In this document: positions 55,024-64,000 of the stretch, in pieces | How positions within the stretch are numbered: position 1 is the stretch's first letter | Layout of the letters: the number at the start of each line of letters is the position of its first letter | Assembly: GCF_013343005.1 (NCBI RefSeq) | Contig: NZ_CP054491.1 | Coordinates: forward strand, 2,958,501 to 3,022,500 | Direction of reading: 5' to 3' | Length of the DNA: 64,000 nt | DNA from: Candidatus Reidiella endopervernicosa | GTDB taxonomy: Bacteria > Pseudomonadota > Gammaproteobacteria > GCF-013343005 | The notes under the pieces: generated by a model | Seen by the model: only the letters and a program-made list of their open reading frames with translations | What the model was told of the DNA's origin: nothing | Databases searched by the model: none | Translations under genes and position numbers: made by a program

Positions 55024-56975
55024 TCCCTGAGCTTGGGCACTACGCCCTGACCCTGGCCCTGGCCCTGGCAATAGTACAGTCGTTCGTACCTTTGGTCGGC
55101 AGTTTCCGTGGCAACAGCAGCTGGATGGCGGTAGCCCGCCCCTCCGCCTACGGCCAGTTCTTCTTCATGATGGTCGCCTTCCTCTGTCTCGCCTACAGCT
55201 TCATCATGAACGACTTCTCGGTCGGTTATGTGGCACACAACTCCAACACCGCGCTGCCAACCATCTACCGCATCTCGGCCGTATGGGGCGCGCATGAGGG
55301 TTCACTGCTGCTCTGGGCGCTGATGCTCAGTGGCTGGGGTGCAGCAGTCGCACTGTTTAGCCGTGGCCTACCGAGTGATGTAGTGGCCCGCGTACTGGGC
55401 GTGCTCGCCTTCGTCGCCATCGGCTTCCTGCTCTTCATGCTGCTCACCTCCAACCCCTTCGAGCGTCTGCTGCCAATCCCAGCCGATGGTCGCGACCTCA
55501 ACCCGCTGCTGCAGGATTTCGGCCTGGTTATCCACCCACCGCTGCTCTACATGGGTTATGTCGGTTTTGCCGTCGCCTTCGCCTTTGCGATTGCCGCACT
55601 GCTCGGTGGACGTCTCGACGCCGCCTGGGCTCGCTGGTCACGCCCCTGGACCCTGATCGCCTGGGCCTTCCTTACCCTCGGTATCACGCTGGGTAGCTGG
55701 TGGGCCTACTACGAACTCGGCTGGGGTGGCTGGTGGTTCTGGGATCCGGTCGAAAACGCCTCCTTCATGCCGTGGCTGGTCGGTACTGCGCTGGTCCATT
55801 CACTGATCGTCTCGGAGAAGCGCGGTGCTTTTAAGAATTGGACCGTGCTGCTGGCGATCTTCGCCTTCTCGCTCAGTCTACTCGGCACCTTCCTGGTCCG
55901 TTCCGGTGTACTGACCTCGGTACACGCCTTCGCCACCGACCCGGCACGCGGCGTCTTCATTCTCATGTTCCTCGTCATTGTGGTCGGCAGCTCGCTGGTG
56001 CTCTACGCCGTGCGCGCGCCACAGGTTAAAAGCACCGGCAGCTTCAAGCTGGTCTCGCGTGAAGCGTTCATGCTGATCAACAACGTGCTGCTGCTGGTCA
56101 CCGCTGGTGTCATCCTGCTTGGCACCCTCTACCCGCTGATCATCGATGCACTCGGCCTCGGCAAGCTCTCGGTGGGACCTCCCTACTTCAACAGCGTCTT
56201 CCTACCACTCACCGCACCGCTCGCCTTTATGATCGGTATCGGCCCGCTATCGCGCTGGAAACAGCAATCTGTACCCGTCCTTGTTCACCAGCTGCGCTGG
56301 CTACTCGCCACCGCCGTGCTGCTGGCAGTGGTTCTGGTCGCGGTCTTCTACAGCGATTACGCACCGTCGGTCATTCTGGGTGTCACGCTGGCTATCTGGA
56401 TTGCTCTCACCTCTGCCAGGGAGATGCAGCACGCCACGCGCAACAAGCAGGGGCTATTCACGCGCCTCGCCTCGCTCTCACGCTCCCACTACGGCATGAC
56501 CTTCGCCCACCTCGGCGTGGCGATTTTTGTCGTCGGCGTCACCCTCACCAGCACCTACAGCGTCGAGCGCGACGTGAAGATGATGGCTGGCGACAGCATC
56601 ACCGAAAATGAGTACACCTTTACCTTTGTCGGCGTCAAAGAGTCTCAGGGCCCCAATTACATCGCCAACACCGGTGAGGTTCGGGTCAGTTACGACGGTG
56701 AAGAGGTCGCGGTACTGCGTCCCGAGAAGCGCGTCTACACCGTACAACGGATGCCGATGACCGAGGCGGCCATCGATCCGGGGCTGTTCCGCGATCTCTA
56801 CGTTGCACTCGGTGAACCGCTCGACGATGGCGCCTGGGCGGTACGTGTCTACCACAAACCGTTTGTACGCTGGCTCTGGCTTGGTGGTCTCTTCATGGCC
56901 TTTGGTGGACTGCTCGCAGCAAGTGACCGCCGCTACCGCTCTAAGAAGAATAAAACTGTGGAGGCGAACTCCTGA
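55020..56975 (+). CDS. ccmF: Cytochrome c heme lyase subunit CcmF
   Basis: 651 residues, about 14 helices. WWD-domain motif WGGWWFWDPVENASFMPWL near residue 235, and the further ligand histidines (WGAHEGS, HPPLLYMGY) are present. Attaches heme to apocytochromes together with CcmH and CcmI. Intact. Confidence 0.97.
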   Translation: MIPELGHYALTLALALAIVQSFVPLVGSFRGNSSWMAVARPSAYGQFFFMMVAFLCLAYSFIMNDFSVGYVAHNSNTALPTIYRISAVWGAHEGSLLLWALMLSGWGAAVALFSRGLPSDVVARVLGVLAFVAIGFLLFMLLTSNPFERLLPIPADGRDLNPLLQDFGLVIHPPLLYMGYVGFAVAFAFAIAALLGGRLDAAWARWSRPWTLIAWAFLTLGITLGSWWAYYELGWGGWWFWDPVENASFMPWLVGTALVHSLIVSEKRGAFKNWTVLLAIFAFSLSLLGTFLVRSGVLTSVHAFATDPARGVFILMFLVIVVGSSLVLYAVRAPQVKSTGSFKLVSREAFMLINNVLLLVTAGVILLGTLYPLIIDALGLGKLSVGPPYFNSVFLPLTAPLAFMIGIGPLSRWKQQSVPVLVHQLRWLLATAVLLAVVLVAVFYSDYAPSVILGVTLAIWIALTSAREMQHATRNKQGLFTRLASLSRSHYGMTFAHLGVAIFVVGVTLTSTYSVERDVKMMAGDSITENEYTFTFVGVKESQGPNYIANTGEVRVSYDGEEVAVLRPEKRVYTVQRMPMTEAAIDPGLFRDLYVALGEPLDDGAWAVRVYHKPFVRWLWLGGLFMAFGGLLAASDRRYRSKKNKTVEANS

Positions 56976-57501
56976 TGGCCCGTTTTCTGATCCCATTAGT
57001 TATCTTCATCATGATGGCGGTACTTTTCCTAGTTGGATTGGGCAAAGACCCAAGAGATATTCCCTCTGCGCTGAAAGACAAACCAATGCCTGCCTTTGAT
57101 CTTCCTAGAGTTAAGCAGCCTAACTTGCGCTTATCTGATTCGGATCTTTCAAAAAGGTTTCACTTGTTAACTTCTGGGCCTCATGGTGCCCTGCCTGTAA
57201 ACAAGAGCACCACTTCCTTGTTGAGTTATCCAATAAGAAAGTCCCCATTTTCAGCATCAACTACAAAGACAAACAGGTAGATGCTGTTAATTGGCTAAAC
57301 CGTTTGGGTGATCCCTACATAGCCAGTGGCTTTGATGAAAAGGGCGATGTCGGAATAGATTGGGGAATCATCGCTGTACCAGAAACCTTTATCGTCGACA
57401 GCAAAGGAACTATTCGTTACAAACACACCGGCGCAGTCACCCCAGAAGTCTGGAAAGAGATCCTCCAACCGCTTATGTTGCAGCTGGAGAAGGAATCATG
57501 A
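56975..57501 (+). pseudogene. ccmG: Thiol:disulfide protein CcmG/DsbE, frameshifted
   Basis: Starts MARFLIPLVIFIMMAVLFLVGLGKDPRDIPSALKDKPMPAFDLP, then the frame is lost at an A5 run near 57150. The other frame continues KVSLVNFWASWCPACKQEHHF with the WCPAC active site, then IFSINYKDKQVDAVNWLNRLGDPY, VPETFIVDSKGTIRY, and ends at 57501. So one indel separates anchor and catalytic domain. Visibly AT-richer than ccmF and ccmI. CcmG normally reduces apocytochrome or CcmH cysteines. Confidence 0.85.
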
Positions 57502-57954
57502 TCACACGACTAGCTATCTACGCTCTGTTAATTTCGCTCTCCCATTGCACGCAGCAATTAATAGTTATGAGTTCAACTCCCCGAGGAGGAACAGACCTTC
57601 AAGGAGCTGAGTTCGGAACTGCGCTGCCTGGTCTGCCAGAACCAGAATCTGGAAGACTCCAACGCCGAGCTGGCACAGGATCTGCGAGACAAGGTCTACA
57701 AGATGGTGCAGCGAGGTGACAGCAAGAGCCAGATCACCGACTACATGGTCGAGCGATATGGCGACTTTGTTCTCTACCGCCCACCGGTTAAACCAAGCAC
57801 CTACATTCTCTGGTTCAGCCCACTGGTTTTGATCGCAGTTGGGCTTTTCATGCTGATCCGTTTCATTCGTCGTCGCACCGCTACAGCCGACGCCCCGCTC
57901 AGCAATGAAGAGCGTGAGCGACTCCAGGACATCCTTAAAGAGAAAGATTCATGA
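57498..57954 (+). pseudogene. ccmH: Cytochrome c maturation protein CcmH, frameshifted
   Basis: ATG at 57498 overlaps the ccmG stop (MITRLAIYALL), then the signal sequence continues in another frame (FALPLHAAINSYEFNS). A missing C in the CCCC run near 57575 shifts it again into ELRCLVCQNQNLEDSNAELAQDLRDKVYKMVQ (the redox pair CLVC), which then joins the intact frame SKSQITDYMVERYGDFVLYRPP, a helix and the end at 57954. Two indels in about 80 bases. Confidence 0.85.
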
Positions 57955-59231
57955 TCACCTTCTGGTTACTTATCGCGGGCATGACCATAGCTGCCCTGCT
58001 GTTTGTCGTACCGCCACTGCTTGGACGTGGTACAGCCGATGCCGCGCAGCGTCGCGAACTCAACATCACCATCTACCACGAACGCCTCGCCGAACTTGAG
58101 GCGGCACAGGCGGCCGGGGATCTCGAACAGGAGACCTTCGATGCCGCCAATAGCGAGCTTGAACATGAGCTGCTCTACGACATCTCTGAAAAGTCAGAAG
58201 ATGCCCCTGTTGAACAGGCAGCAGCAGGGAGCAGCCGCGTGACCGCCATTGCTGTCGCCCTGTTCACCCCGATTCTGGCGATCGCCTTCTACCTGCAGCT
58301 CGGTTCACACCGTCTGATCCCCTTCCTCAATGCACCTGAGACTCAGCAGGCTCAGGCCAGCGGCAACAACGGTGAAGCGATTGGCAACCTGGACGACATG
58401 ATCGTCCGCCTCGAGAAACGCATGGAGGCGACGCCTGATGATATGCAGGGCTGGGTGATGCTGGGCCGCTCCTACATGGAGCTGGAGCGCTACGACGATG
58501 CGGTTAAGGCCTACGCACGCGCCGTTAGCATCAACGGTGAGATCGGTGCGGTACTGGTCGATTACGCCGAGGCGCTCGGTGTTGCCAATGGTGGTGACCT
58601 GCGCGGCAAGCCGACCGAGATCCTCAACAAGGCGGTCAAGCTCGATCCCGAAGTAGAGAAGGGCCTGTGGCTCGCCGGTGTGGCCGGTTATCAGGACGGC
58701 AACTTCGCGGTCGCCGTTGAACACTGGCGCAAGCTGACCACCATGATTGAACCCGGCACCGAGATGGGCAATATGATCGCCGAGTCACTGTCCAAGGCCG
58801 AGGCGGAACTCAATCCCGAACAGCACAGCCAGATGGCAGCGGCGCATCCTGCACCAGCAGCCGCTACTCCGGCAGCCACTGAGGGTGCCACCGTTTCGGT
58901 CAGCGTCACCCTCGACTCCACCCTGCAGGCACTGGCAGCCCCCGGCGATACACTCTTTGTCTACGCTCGTGCCGCTCAGGGGCCTCGTATGCCACTGGCC
59001 ATTGTGCGCAAGCAGGCGAGCGATCTACCGATCACTGTAACGCTGAGCGATGCCCAGGCGATGATGGCGGAGATGAAGCTCTCATCATTCCCGCAGGTAG
59101 TGATCGGCGCACGCCTCTCCAAGTCGGGGCAAGCCATCGCGCAGAGCGGCGACCTGGAAGGAGTCAGCGATCCGCTAGACCCCAACGGTACCGACTCGAT
59201 TGCAATCAGCATCGATCAGATCCGTCCCTGA
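57951..59231 (+). CDS. ccmI: Cytochrome c maturation protein CcmI
   Basis: 426 residues: two N-terminal helices with the family segment (MITFWLLIAGMTIAALLFVVPPLL and ITAIAVALFTPILAIAFY type), TPR domain (about 145-285) that binds apocytochrome c tails, an alanine/proline linker, and a C-terminal beta domain (VSVTLDSTLQALAAPGDTLFVYARA). Last gene of the operon. Confidence 0.92.
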   Translation: MITFWLLIAGMTIAALLFVVPPLLGRGTADAAQRRELNITIYHERLAELEAAQAAGDLEQETFDAANSELEHELLYDISEKSEDAPVEQAAAGSSRVTAIAVALFTPILAIAFYLQLGSHRLIPFLNAPETQQAQASGNNGEAIGNLDDMIVRLEKRMEATPDDMQGWVMLGRSYMELERYDDAVKAYARAVSINGEIGAVLVDYAEALGVANGGDLRGKPTEILNKAVKLDPEVEKGLWLAGVAGYQDGNFAVAVEHWRKLTTMIEPGTEMGNMIAESLSKAEAELNPEQHSQMAAAHPAPAAATPAATEGATVSVSVTLDSTLQALAAPGDTLFVYARAAQGPRMPLAIVRKQASDLPITVTLSDAQAMMAEMKLSSFPQVVIGARLSKSGQAIAQSGDLEGVSDPLDPNGTDSIAISIDQIRP

Positions 59232-59247
59232 TTTCAGCCAACACCTC

Positions 59248-59279
59248 GCCGCTTAATGCCCTCTCCTGTATTAAGCGGC
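59248..59279. terminator. Hairpin after ccmI
   Basis: Perfect arms GCCGCTTAA and TTAAGCGGC around 14 bases, 17 bases after the ccm operon; no T tract. A second inverted repeat (CACCTGAAGC / GCTTCAGGTG, 59296-59338) follows and borders the riboswitch. Confidence 0.5.
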
Positions 59280-59330
59280 ACCCCTCCTAACTTGACACCT
59301 GAAGCGGGCACGACGTAGAGTCTCGCCTGC

Positions 59331-59513
59331 TTCAGGTGCTCTTGGAAATATCTTTTCCAGAGTGAAACGGGAAACCGGTGCGTCGACTCAATCGACAATC
59401 CCGGTGCTGCCCCCGCAACGGTAAACGAGTAGAAGATCGGCACAATGCCACTGTAGTTCACTACGGGAAGGCGCCGATTCGGAGCAATCCACTCGTGAGC
59501 CCGGAGACCGGCC
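59331..59513 (+). promoter_or_regulatory. Cobalamin riboswitch
   Basis: The leader of the btuB gene carries the conserved blocks of the B12 class: GGGAAACCGGTG, GCTGCCCCCGCAACGGTAA, GCCACTG, GGGAAGGCG, and the B12 box GAGCCCGGAGACCGGCC, in the right order. It would lower BtuB production when adenosylcobalamin is plentiful. Confidence 0.92.
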
Positions 59514-59647
59514 TGCTGCATGAGCTTCAGTGTTACGGAGGGTGACACGGGTGCGGACAGGTACTCGACCCTCTCCCTCCCAAATCCCCATCCACACGCT
59601 GATCAACTGTCACCAATTGCGCGGGCGTGCGCAGGGGAACTTGAATC

Positions 59648-61486
59648 ATGAAGAGTCTTATCACCGGCCTGTTGGCCACACTCATACTGGCCAGCCAGCC
59701 CACTCTGGCTGAAAACCACACCATTCCAACCATCGTCATCACCGCCACGCGCACCGCGCAAAGCGTCGACGAGAGCCTTGCCACCGTTTCTGTTATCGAC
59801 CGTGCGATGATCGATCAGAGTCAGGCCACCACCCTGCCCGAGCTGCTGCGTACCCTGCCGGGCGCAGAGCTGATCACCCTGGGTGGTTATGGCAAGGAGA
59901 GCAGCCTCTATCTGCGTGGCACCAACACCAACCACATGCTGGTATTGATTGACGGCATTCGTGTCGGCTCAGCCACACTCGGTACTGTCGCACTGGCCAA
60001 CCTTCCACTGGCACAGGTCGAACGCATCGAAGTAGTGCGCGGACCCCGCTCCAGCCTCTACGGTTCGGAGGCGATCGGTGGCGTGATGCAGATCTTCACC
60101 CGTCGCGGTCGGGATGGCATCGACGGCAACTTTGAACTCGGCTACGGCAGCTTCGACACCCAGACCTTTAGTGGCGGAATCAGTGGCGGTGCCAACGGCA
60201 GCCACTTCAACCTGCAGGCGAGCCACCTGGTCAGCAACAATATCGATATCCAGAACGGTACCGATCCCGACAAGGATGGCTATGAGAATAACAGCGTCAG
60301 TACCACCCTCGGTCACCGCTTTGGCAACTGGGGTGAGATCGAGCTGCACTGGCTTCGCAGCGAGGGCGAGAACGAGTTTGACGCCTACCCCGGAGAGACC
60401 GAGTTCCTGGAACAGACGATTGGGGCGCGCCTCCAGTTCACACCGGTCGACTGGTGGAGCATCACGCTCAAGGCAGCCGAGGGGCGTGATGAGAACGATA
60501 ACCTCGCGGCCAATATCGTCGTCACCCGCTTCAACACTCAGCGAATCAGCGCCGGCTGGCAGAACGATCTGATGCTAGGCGATGATCATCTGCTGACTCT
60601 CGGCATAGATTCGACCCATGAGGAGGTTGATAGCCTGACCGCCTATAGCGAGACCGAACGGGAAAACATTGGCGGTTTTGCCGAGTGGCAGTCTGCCTAC
60701 GGTAACAACGATCTGGTGATCAGTCTGCGCCACGACGATAGCGATCGCAGCAGTGGCCACACCACCGGCAATATTGACTGGGGTTACGGCTTTGCTAACG
60801 GTGTACGACTGAGTGCCTCCTACGGCACTGCCTTCAAAATGCCAACCTTCAACGACCTCTTCTTCCCCGCCGATCCCTGGTCTGCTGGCAATCCCGATCT
60901 TGAGCCTGAACTATCCAAATCTTTTGAACTTGGACTCAAGGGGCGTCACGACTGGGGTAATTGGGGTCTACACGGCTACACCACCCGTATCGATAACATG
61001 ATCGAGTGGGCCTGCACCTCGGGTTCGGCAATCTGTAACGACGCCGACTGGAGTAACGATTTCTGGCAGCCCTCCAATGTCAGCAGCGCACAGATCGATG
61101 GCATTGAAGCACTGTTCAATCTGCAGCGCAGTGACTGGAATCTAAACCTCACTCTCAATCTGCTCGACCCTCGCGATACCGACAGTGGCAATACACTACA
61201 ACGACGCAGTCAGCAGTCGATGAGTCTTGCGTTCGACAAGCGATTCGGTCCAATCAGTGCCGGTCTTACAGTCGATGCTCACGGCGAGCGTTATAACGAC
61301 CGCAGCAACAGCTACAAGCTCGACGCCTACACCCTCACCTCGATGCGCCTCGCCTATGAGCCGGTCAAACGTTGGCAACTTCGCTTGAAGATCGACAACC
61401 TCTTCGATGTCGATTACGAGCCTGCACTGCACTACAACAATCCCGGCCGCTCGGTGCTCGCCTCAGTTGCCTACGGTTTGAAATAA
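59648..61486 (+). CDS. btuB: TonB-dependent vitamin B12 receptor
   Basis: 612 residues: signal peptide, TonB box near PTIVITATR, plug domain (SVIDRAMIDQ, LPELLRTLPGAELI, YLRGTNTNHMLVLIDG, VERIEVVRGPRSSLYGSEAIGG), and a 22-strand barrel ending SVAYGLK. The riboswitch upstream and the adenosyltransferase downstream identify cobalamin or a precursor as the likely substrate. Confidence 0.93.
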   Translation: MKSLITGLLATLILASQPTLAENHTIPTIVITATRTAQSVDESLATVSVIDRAMIDQSQATTLPELLRTLPGAELITLGGYGKESSLYLRGTNTNHMLVLIDGIRVGSATLGTVALANLPLAQVERIEVVRGPRSSLYGSEAIGGVMQIFTRRGRDGIDGNFELGYGSFDTQTFSGGISGGANGSHFNLQASHLVSNNIDIQNGTDPDKDGYENNSVSTTLGHRFGNWGEIELHWLRSEGENEFDAYPGETEFLEQTIGARLQFTPVDWWSITLKAAEGRDENDNLAANIVVTRFNTQRISAGWQNDLMLGDDHLLTLGIDSTHEEVDSLTAYSETERENIGGFAEWQSAYGNNDLVISLRHDDSDRSSGHTTGNIDWGYGFANGVRLSASYGTAFKMPTFNDLFFPADPWSAGNPDLEPELSKSFELGLKGRHDWGNWGLHGYTTRIDNMIEWACTSGSAICNDADWSNDFWQPSNVSSAQIDGIEALFNLQRSDWNLNLTLNLLDPRDTDSGNTLQRRSQQSMSLAFDKRFGPISAGLTVDAHGERYNDRSNSYKLDAYTLTSMRLAYEPVKRWQLRLKIDNLFDVDYEPALHYNNPGRSVLASVAYGLK

Positions 61487-61501
61487 CCGCAGGATAGACC
61501 G

Positions 61502-62053
61502 ATGGGAAATCGACTTTCAAAAATTTACACACGTACCGGTGACAAGGGCGAAACCGGGCTCGGTGATGGTTCTCGCGTGGCCAAGGATAGCCTGCGCGTT
61601 GAGGCCTACGGCACCACCGATGAACTCAACAGCACCATCGGCCTAATGATCACCGAGGTGAGTGATGGGCCAATTCGTGAAGCGCTGCTCACCATTCAGC
61701 ACGACCTCTTCGACCTTGGTGGTGAACTCTGCATACCGGGTCGCGAAAGCATCCAGCAGAGTCAGATCGATGCGCTCGAGGAGCTACTCGATCAACTCAA
61801 CGAGGGCCTCGAACCACTCAAAGAGTTCATCCTGCCGGGCGGCTCTCGCGCAGCGGCCTACGCCCATCTGGCGCGTACCATCTGCAGGCGTTCGGAGCGT
61901 CGGGTTATTTCGCTGGCACGTGAAGAGGCCGTCAGCTCGGCGGCAATCAAATATCTCAATCGTCTCTCCGATCTGCTGTTTGTGTTGGCAAGGGTCGTGA
62001 ATCGTGGTGAAGGGGTGGCAGATGTTTTGTGGCAACCCGACAGGGCACGTTAA
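61502..62053 (+). CDS. PduO-type ATP:cob(I)alamin adenosyltransferase
   Basis: 183 residues, N-terminal IYTRTGDKGETGLGDGSRV (ATP site) and RTICRRSERRV...YLNRLSDLLFVLAR, the family signatures. Converts imported corrinoid into adenosylcobalamin. Sits 16 bases behind btuB, so it is under the same riboswitch. Confidence 0.93.
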   Translation: MGNRLSKIYTRTGDKGETGLGDGSRVAKDSLRVEAYGTTDELNSTIGLMITEVSDGPIREALLTIQHDLFDLGGELCIPGRESIQQSQIDALEELLDQLNEGLEPLKEFILPGGSRAAAYAHLARTICRRSERRVISLAREEAVSSAAIKYLNRLSDLLFVLARVVNRGEGVADVLWQPDRAR

Positions 62054-62071
62054 ACCTCTACAGCTGCCGCC

Positions 62072-64000
62072 TTAGACAGTCTGAAGTTCGAAGTAGAAGG
62101 TTGTACCTCGACCAACCTCGGTCTCAAAACCAATCGTCCCGCCCATCTGTGCGATGATCGACTTACTGATGGTCAGCCCCAGACCGGTACCCCCCATGCT
62201 ACGGGTGCTCGATGCATCAGCCTGGGTAAACTTCTCAAAGATCTGATTGCGAAACTCGACTGGGATACCGCCACCATAATCGGTCACAGCGACCCGTACC
62301 TGCGGTCCATTATCGATCACGGCTATCTCCACCCGAGTGGCACCCGCAGAGAACTTGGCTGCGTTGGAGAGCAGATTGAAGAGCACCTGGCGAAGACGAT
62401 CTGAATCGACATTGACGCGTGTTGTCGATGAGCTGGAGACAATCTGATACTCGACACCAAACTGTTGTGCATAGGCGTGACTCTCCGCCATCGCACTATC
62501 AACCAGCGGCATCAGCAGTTGCGGCTCGTTGTTGAACTCCATCTTGCCGGAGGTGATCTTCTCCATGTCGAGCAGATCGTTGATTAGGTGAATCAGACGA
62601 TCACTGTTTTTGTGGGCGATATCGACCATTTCATACTGCTGTTTTGGTAAATCACCGGCAGCACCACCTACCAACAGACCCAGCGCACCCCGGATCGAGG
62701 TCAGCGGAGTACGCAACTCGTGGCTCACGGTAGAGATAAAATCGCTCTTCATCTGATCGATCCGGTTTCGTTCGGTGATATCGCGAATGATCGCTACAAA
62801 ACGCGCCTGTTCTCCCTCGGGTGCGATGTACTGCAGCAACACCTCAACCGGGATGTCGACCCCCGCCTTACTGCGATGCACCGTCTCGAAACTGGTAAAG
62901 CTAAGCTCACCCGAAAGCATCGGTTCGAGCAATCGGCGGAACTGAACCTCATCAAGTAGCGGCATAACGTCAAACGGTTTCATGTTGAGTAACATCTCAC
63001 GCGGGAATCCGACCTGTTCAACGGCGCCCTGATTGGCGTAGAAGATCTCGAGCCGCTCGGCGGAGAAGATCAACACACAGTCCATGGTCAGATCGAGCGT
63101 GTTTTTAAAGCGCGTCAGTTCGCGGGTGCGATTAACGACCAGCCCTTCCAGGTCACGATTCAATCCCTGTAGGTTCTCTTCGCTACTGCGCACCTGACGC
63201 TCCAGGTCACGAAAGGCACGTGCCAACATACCGATCTCATCACTACGTTCAATCGGCAGCGAACCGGTTTCACGTCCATGCATGAAGTCATCAATGCGCT
63301 GTGTGACCAGACCAATCGGTCTGACCAGAAGCCCAGAGAATGCGTAGGCGGCAGCGATGCCAATCACGATCAGCAGCAACGAGAAACCGATCGCATTGGC
63401 AAGCGCAGTGCTCTGCGAGGCGATCACATCGTCATAGGGTTGCGAGAGACCCACAGTCACAAAACGCTCTGGGTGATCTCGGAGCAGCGCAATCTTCACA
63501 AACACGCGAACACGATTATCACCCGTATCTTCGGGTAGCAGTGTTTCGATAGTGCGGTGACTGGTGGGTGAGAATAGATTGGTGAGCTGCGGGAAGTCAC
63601 GCTGCACTCGCTCATCGTGACCCAGATCGAAACCAAACTCCTTGTCACGATTAGGGTGGACCAGATAGCTACCCAGGCTATTGGTGACGTAAAGCGATTG
63701 ACCAATCCCCTGCTGCGCACGTTTAATCACATCGAGCTGGCGCCCAAAGTCCATATTGATCACGACCAGACCAAATAACTCACCACCATTATCGTAAACC
63801 GGTGTAGCAGCACGCAGCACCGGCATATAGGGCTCGGAGATACGTCCATGCTCACGGTTAAGATTGATCTCGGAGAGATAGATACTGCCTGCTGGCAATT
63901 TGATCGTCTCGCTCACATAGCGCCGATCATGCTTATTCTGCATCAGATCTCGCGGCACCACTCGCGTCTTCTCACCCACACGGTCGACGCGCACCAGCTC
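62072..64000 (-). CDS. Membrane sensor histidine kinase, N-terminus outside the window
   Basis: The frame is open to the right edge; at least 642 residues are visible. Order: periplasmic Cache-type sensor with DNGGELFGLVVINMDFG and HPNRDKEFGFDLG, a helix (LANAIGFSLLLIVIGIAAAYAF), HAMP, a PAS domain (about 300-420), HisKA with phospho-acceptor in FISTVSHELRTPLTSIRG, and HATPase with N, G1 and G2 boxes (DYGGGIPVEF, GGTGLGLTISKSI). No receiver domain. The response regulator is not in this window. Confidence 0.9.
   Translation of the reverse strand, partial: ELVRVDRVGEKTRVVPRDLMQNKHDRRYVSETIKLPAGSIYLSEINLNREHGRISEPYMPVLRAATPVYDNGGELFGLVVINMDFGRQLDVIKRAQQGIGQSLYVTNSLGSYLVHPNRDKEFGFDLGHDERVQRDFPQLTNLFSPTSHRTIETLLPEDTGDNRVRVFVKIALLRDHPERFVTVGLSQPYDDVIASQSTALANAIGFSLLLIVIGIAAAYAFSGLLVRPIGLVTQRIDDFMHGRETGSLPIERSDEIGMLARAFRDLERQVRSSEENLQGLNRDLEGLVVNRTRELTRFKNTLDLTMDCVLIFSAERLEIFYANQGAVEQVGFPREMLLNMKPFDVMPLLDEVQFRRLLEPMLSGELSFTSFETVHRSKAGVDIPVEVLLQYIAPEGEQARFVAIIRDITERNRIDQMKSDFISTVSHELRTPLTSIRGALGLLVGGAAGDLPKQQYEMVDIAHKNSDRLIHLINDLLDMEKITSGKMEFNNEPQLLMPLVDSAMAESHAYAQQFGVEYQIVSSSSTTRVNVDSDRLRQVLFNLLSNAAKFSAGATRVEIAVIDNGPQVRVAVTDYGGGIPVEFRNQIFEKFTQADASSTRSMGGTGLGLTISKSIIAQMGGTIGFETEVGRGTTFYFELQTV

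Noticed and set aside
1-64000. rRNA genes, CRISPR arrays, prophage structural genes
   Set aside because: No long rRNA-like stretch, no regularly spaced repeats and no capsid, terminase or tail proteins were recognised.

Overview
The window looks like a piece of gammaproteobacterial chromosome. The genes that point that way are a complete System I cytochrome c maturation operon (ccmABCDEFGHI), dispersed arginine genes (argD, argF, argE, argA), ptsP, rppH, cpdA, an RNase T end, monothiol glutaredoxin, a TetR/MMPL/LolA-like/DUF1302 envelope operon and a B12 uptake module. Many c-di-GMP genes and c-type heme proteins would suit a marine or sulfur-oxidising relative of the Chromatiales, but no gene here fixes the species.

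Layout. 0-35 kb and 52-64 kb are mostly ordinary chromosome: sensor genes, glutaredoxin and an AsnB-type amidotransferase, hydantoinase B, argD-argF, a FecR/TPR-barrel pair, ilvD, the MMPL operon, argE-argA, cpdA, ptsP, rppH, btuCD, then ccmA-I, a cobalamin riboswitch, btuB, pduO and a sensor kinase cut by the window edge. The stretch 35.2-52 kb is a patchwork. At 35.2-42.5 kb there is a gene-cassette array with seven recognisable attC sites or parts of attC sites plus one degenerate site, and no integrase in view. It is invaded by a MITE with perfect 23-bp inverted ends (two copies) and an IS3-family element. At 45-48.8 kb there is a decayed, AT-richer potABCD polyamine-type ABC operon. At 49.8-51.9 kb lies a heme-sensing diguanylate cyclase gene cut in two.

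The most striking feature is a dispersed element of about 277-286 bp present eight times (2471, 25081, 41526, 43274, 46176, 46906, 48784 and 50894), in both orientations. It has no terminal inverted repeats and no target duplication. It carries hairpins near both ends; the left one shows compensatory base changes between copies. Cutting it out at one fixed boundary restores an uninterrupted reading frame in all six coding insertions. All eight right flanks have G at position +4. One copy sits in the loop of a terminator and another abuts a terminator. The translated ORFs inside it look spurious. It behaves like a non-autonomous mobile element moved by an unknown machinery.

Frameshifts are frequent (thioredoxin, FecR protein, cassette genes, acyltransferase, potA, potC, ccmG, ccmH), while long housekeeping genes are intact. 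Real decay and uncorrected sequencing indels cannot be separated from the sequence alone; the repeat and MITE insertions are real structural events either way.
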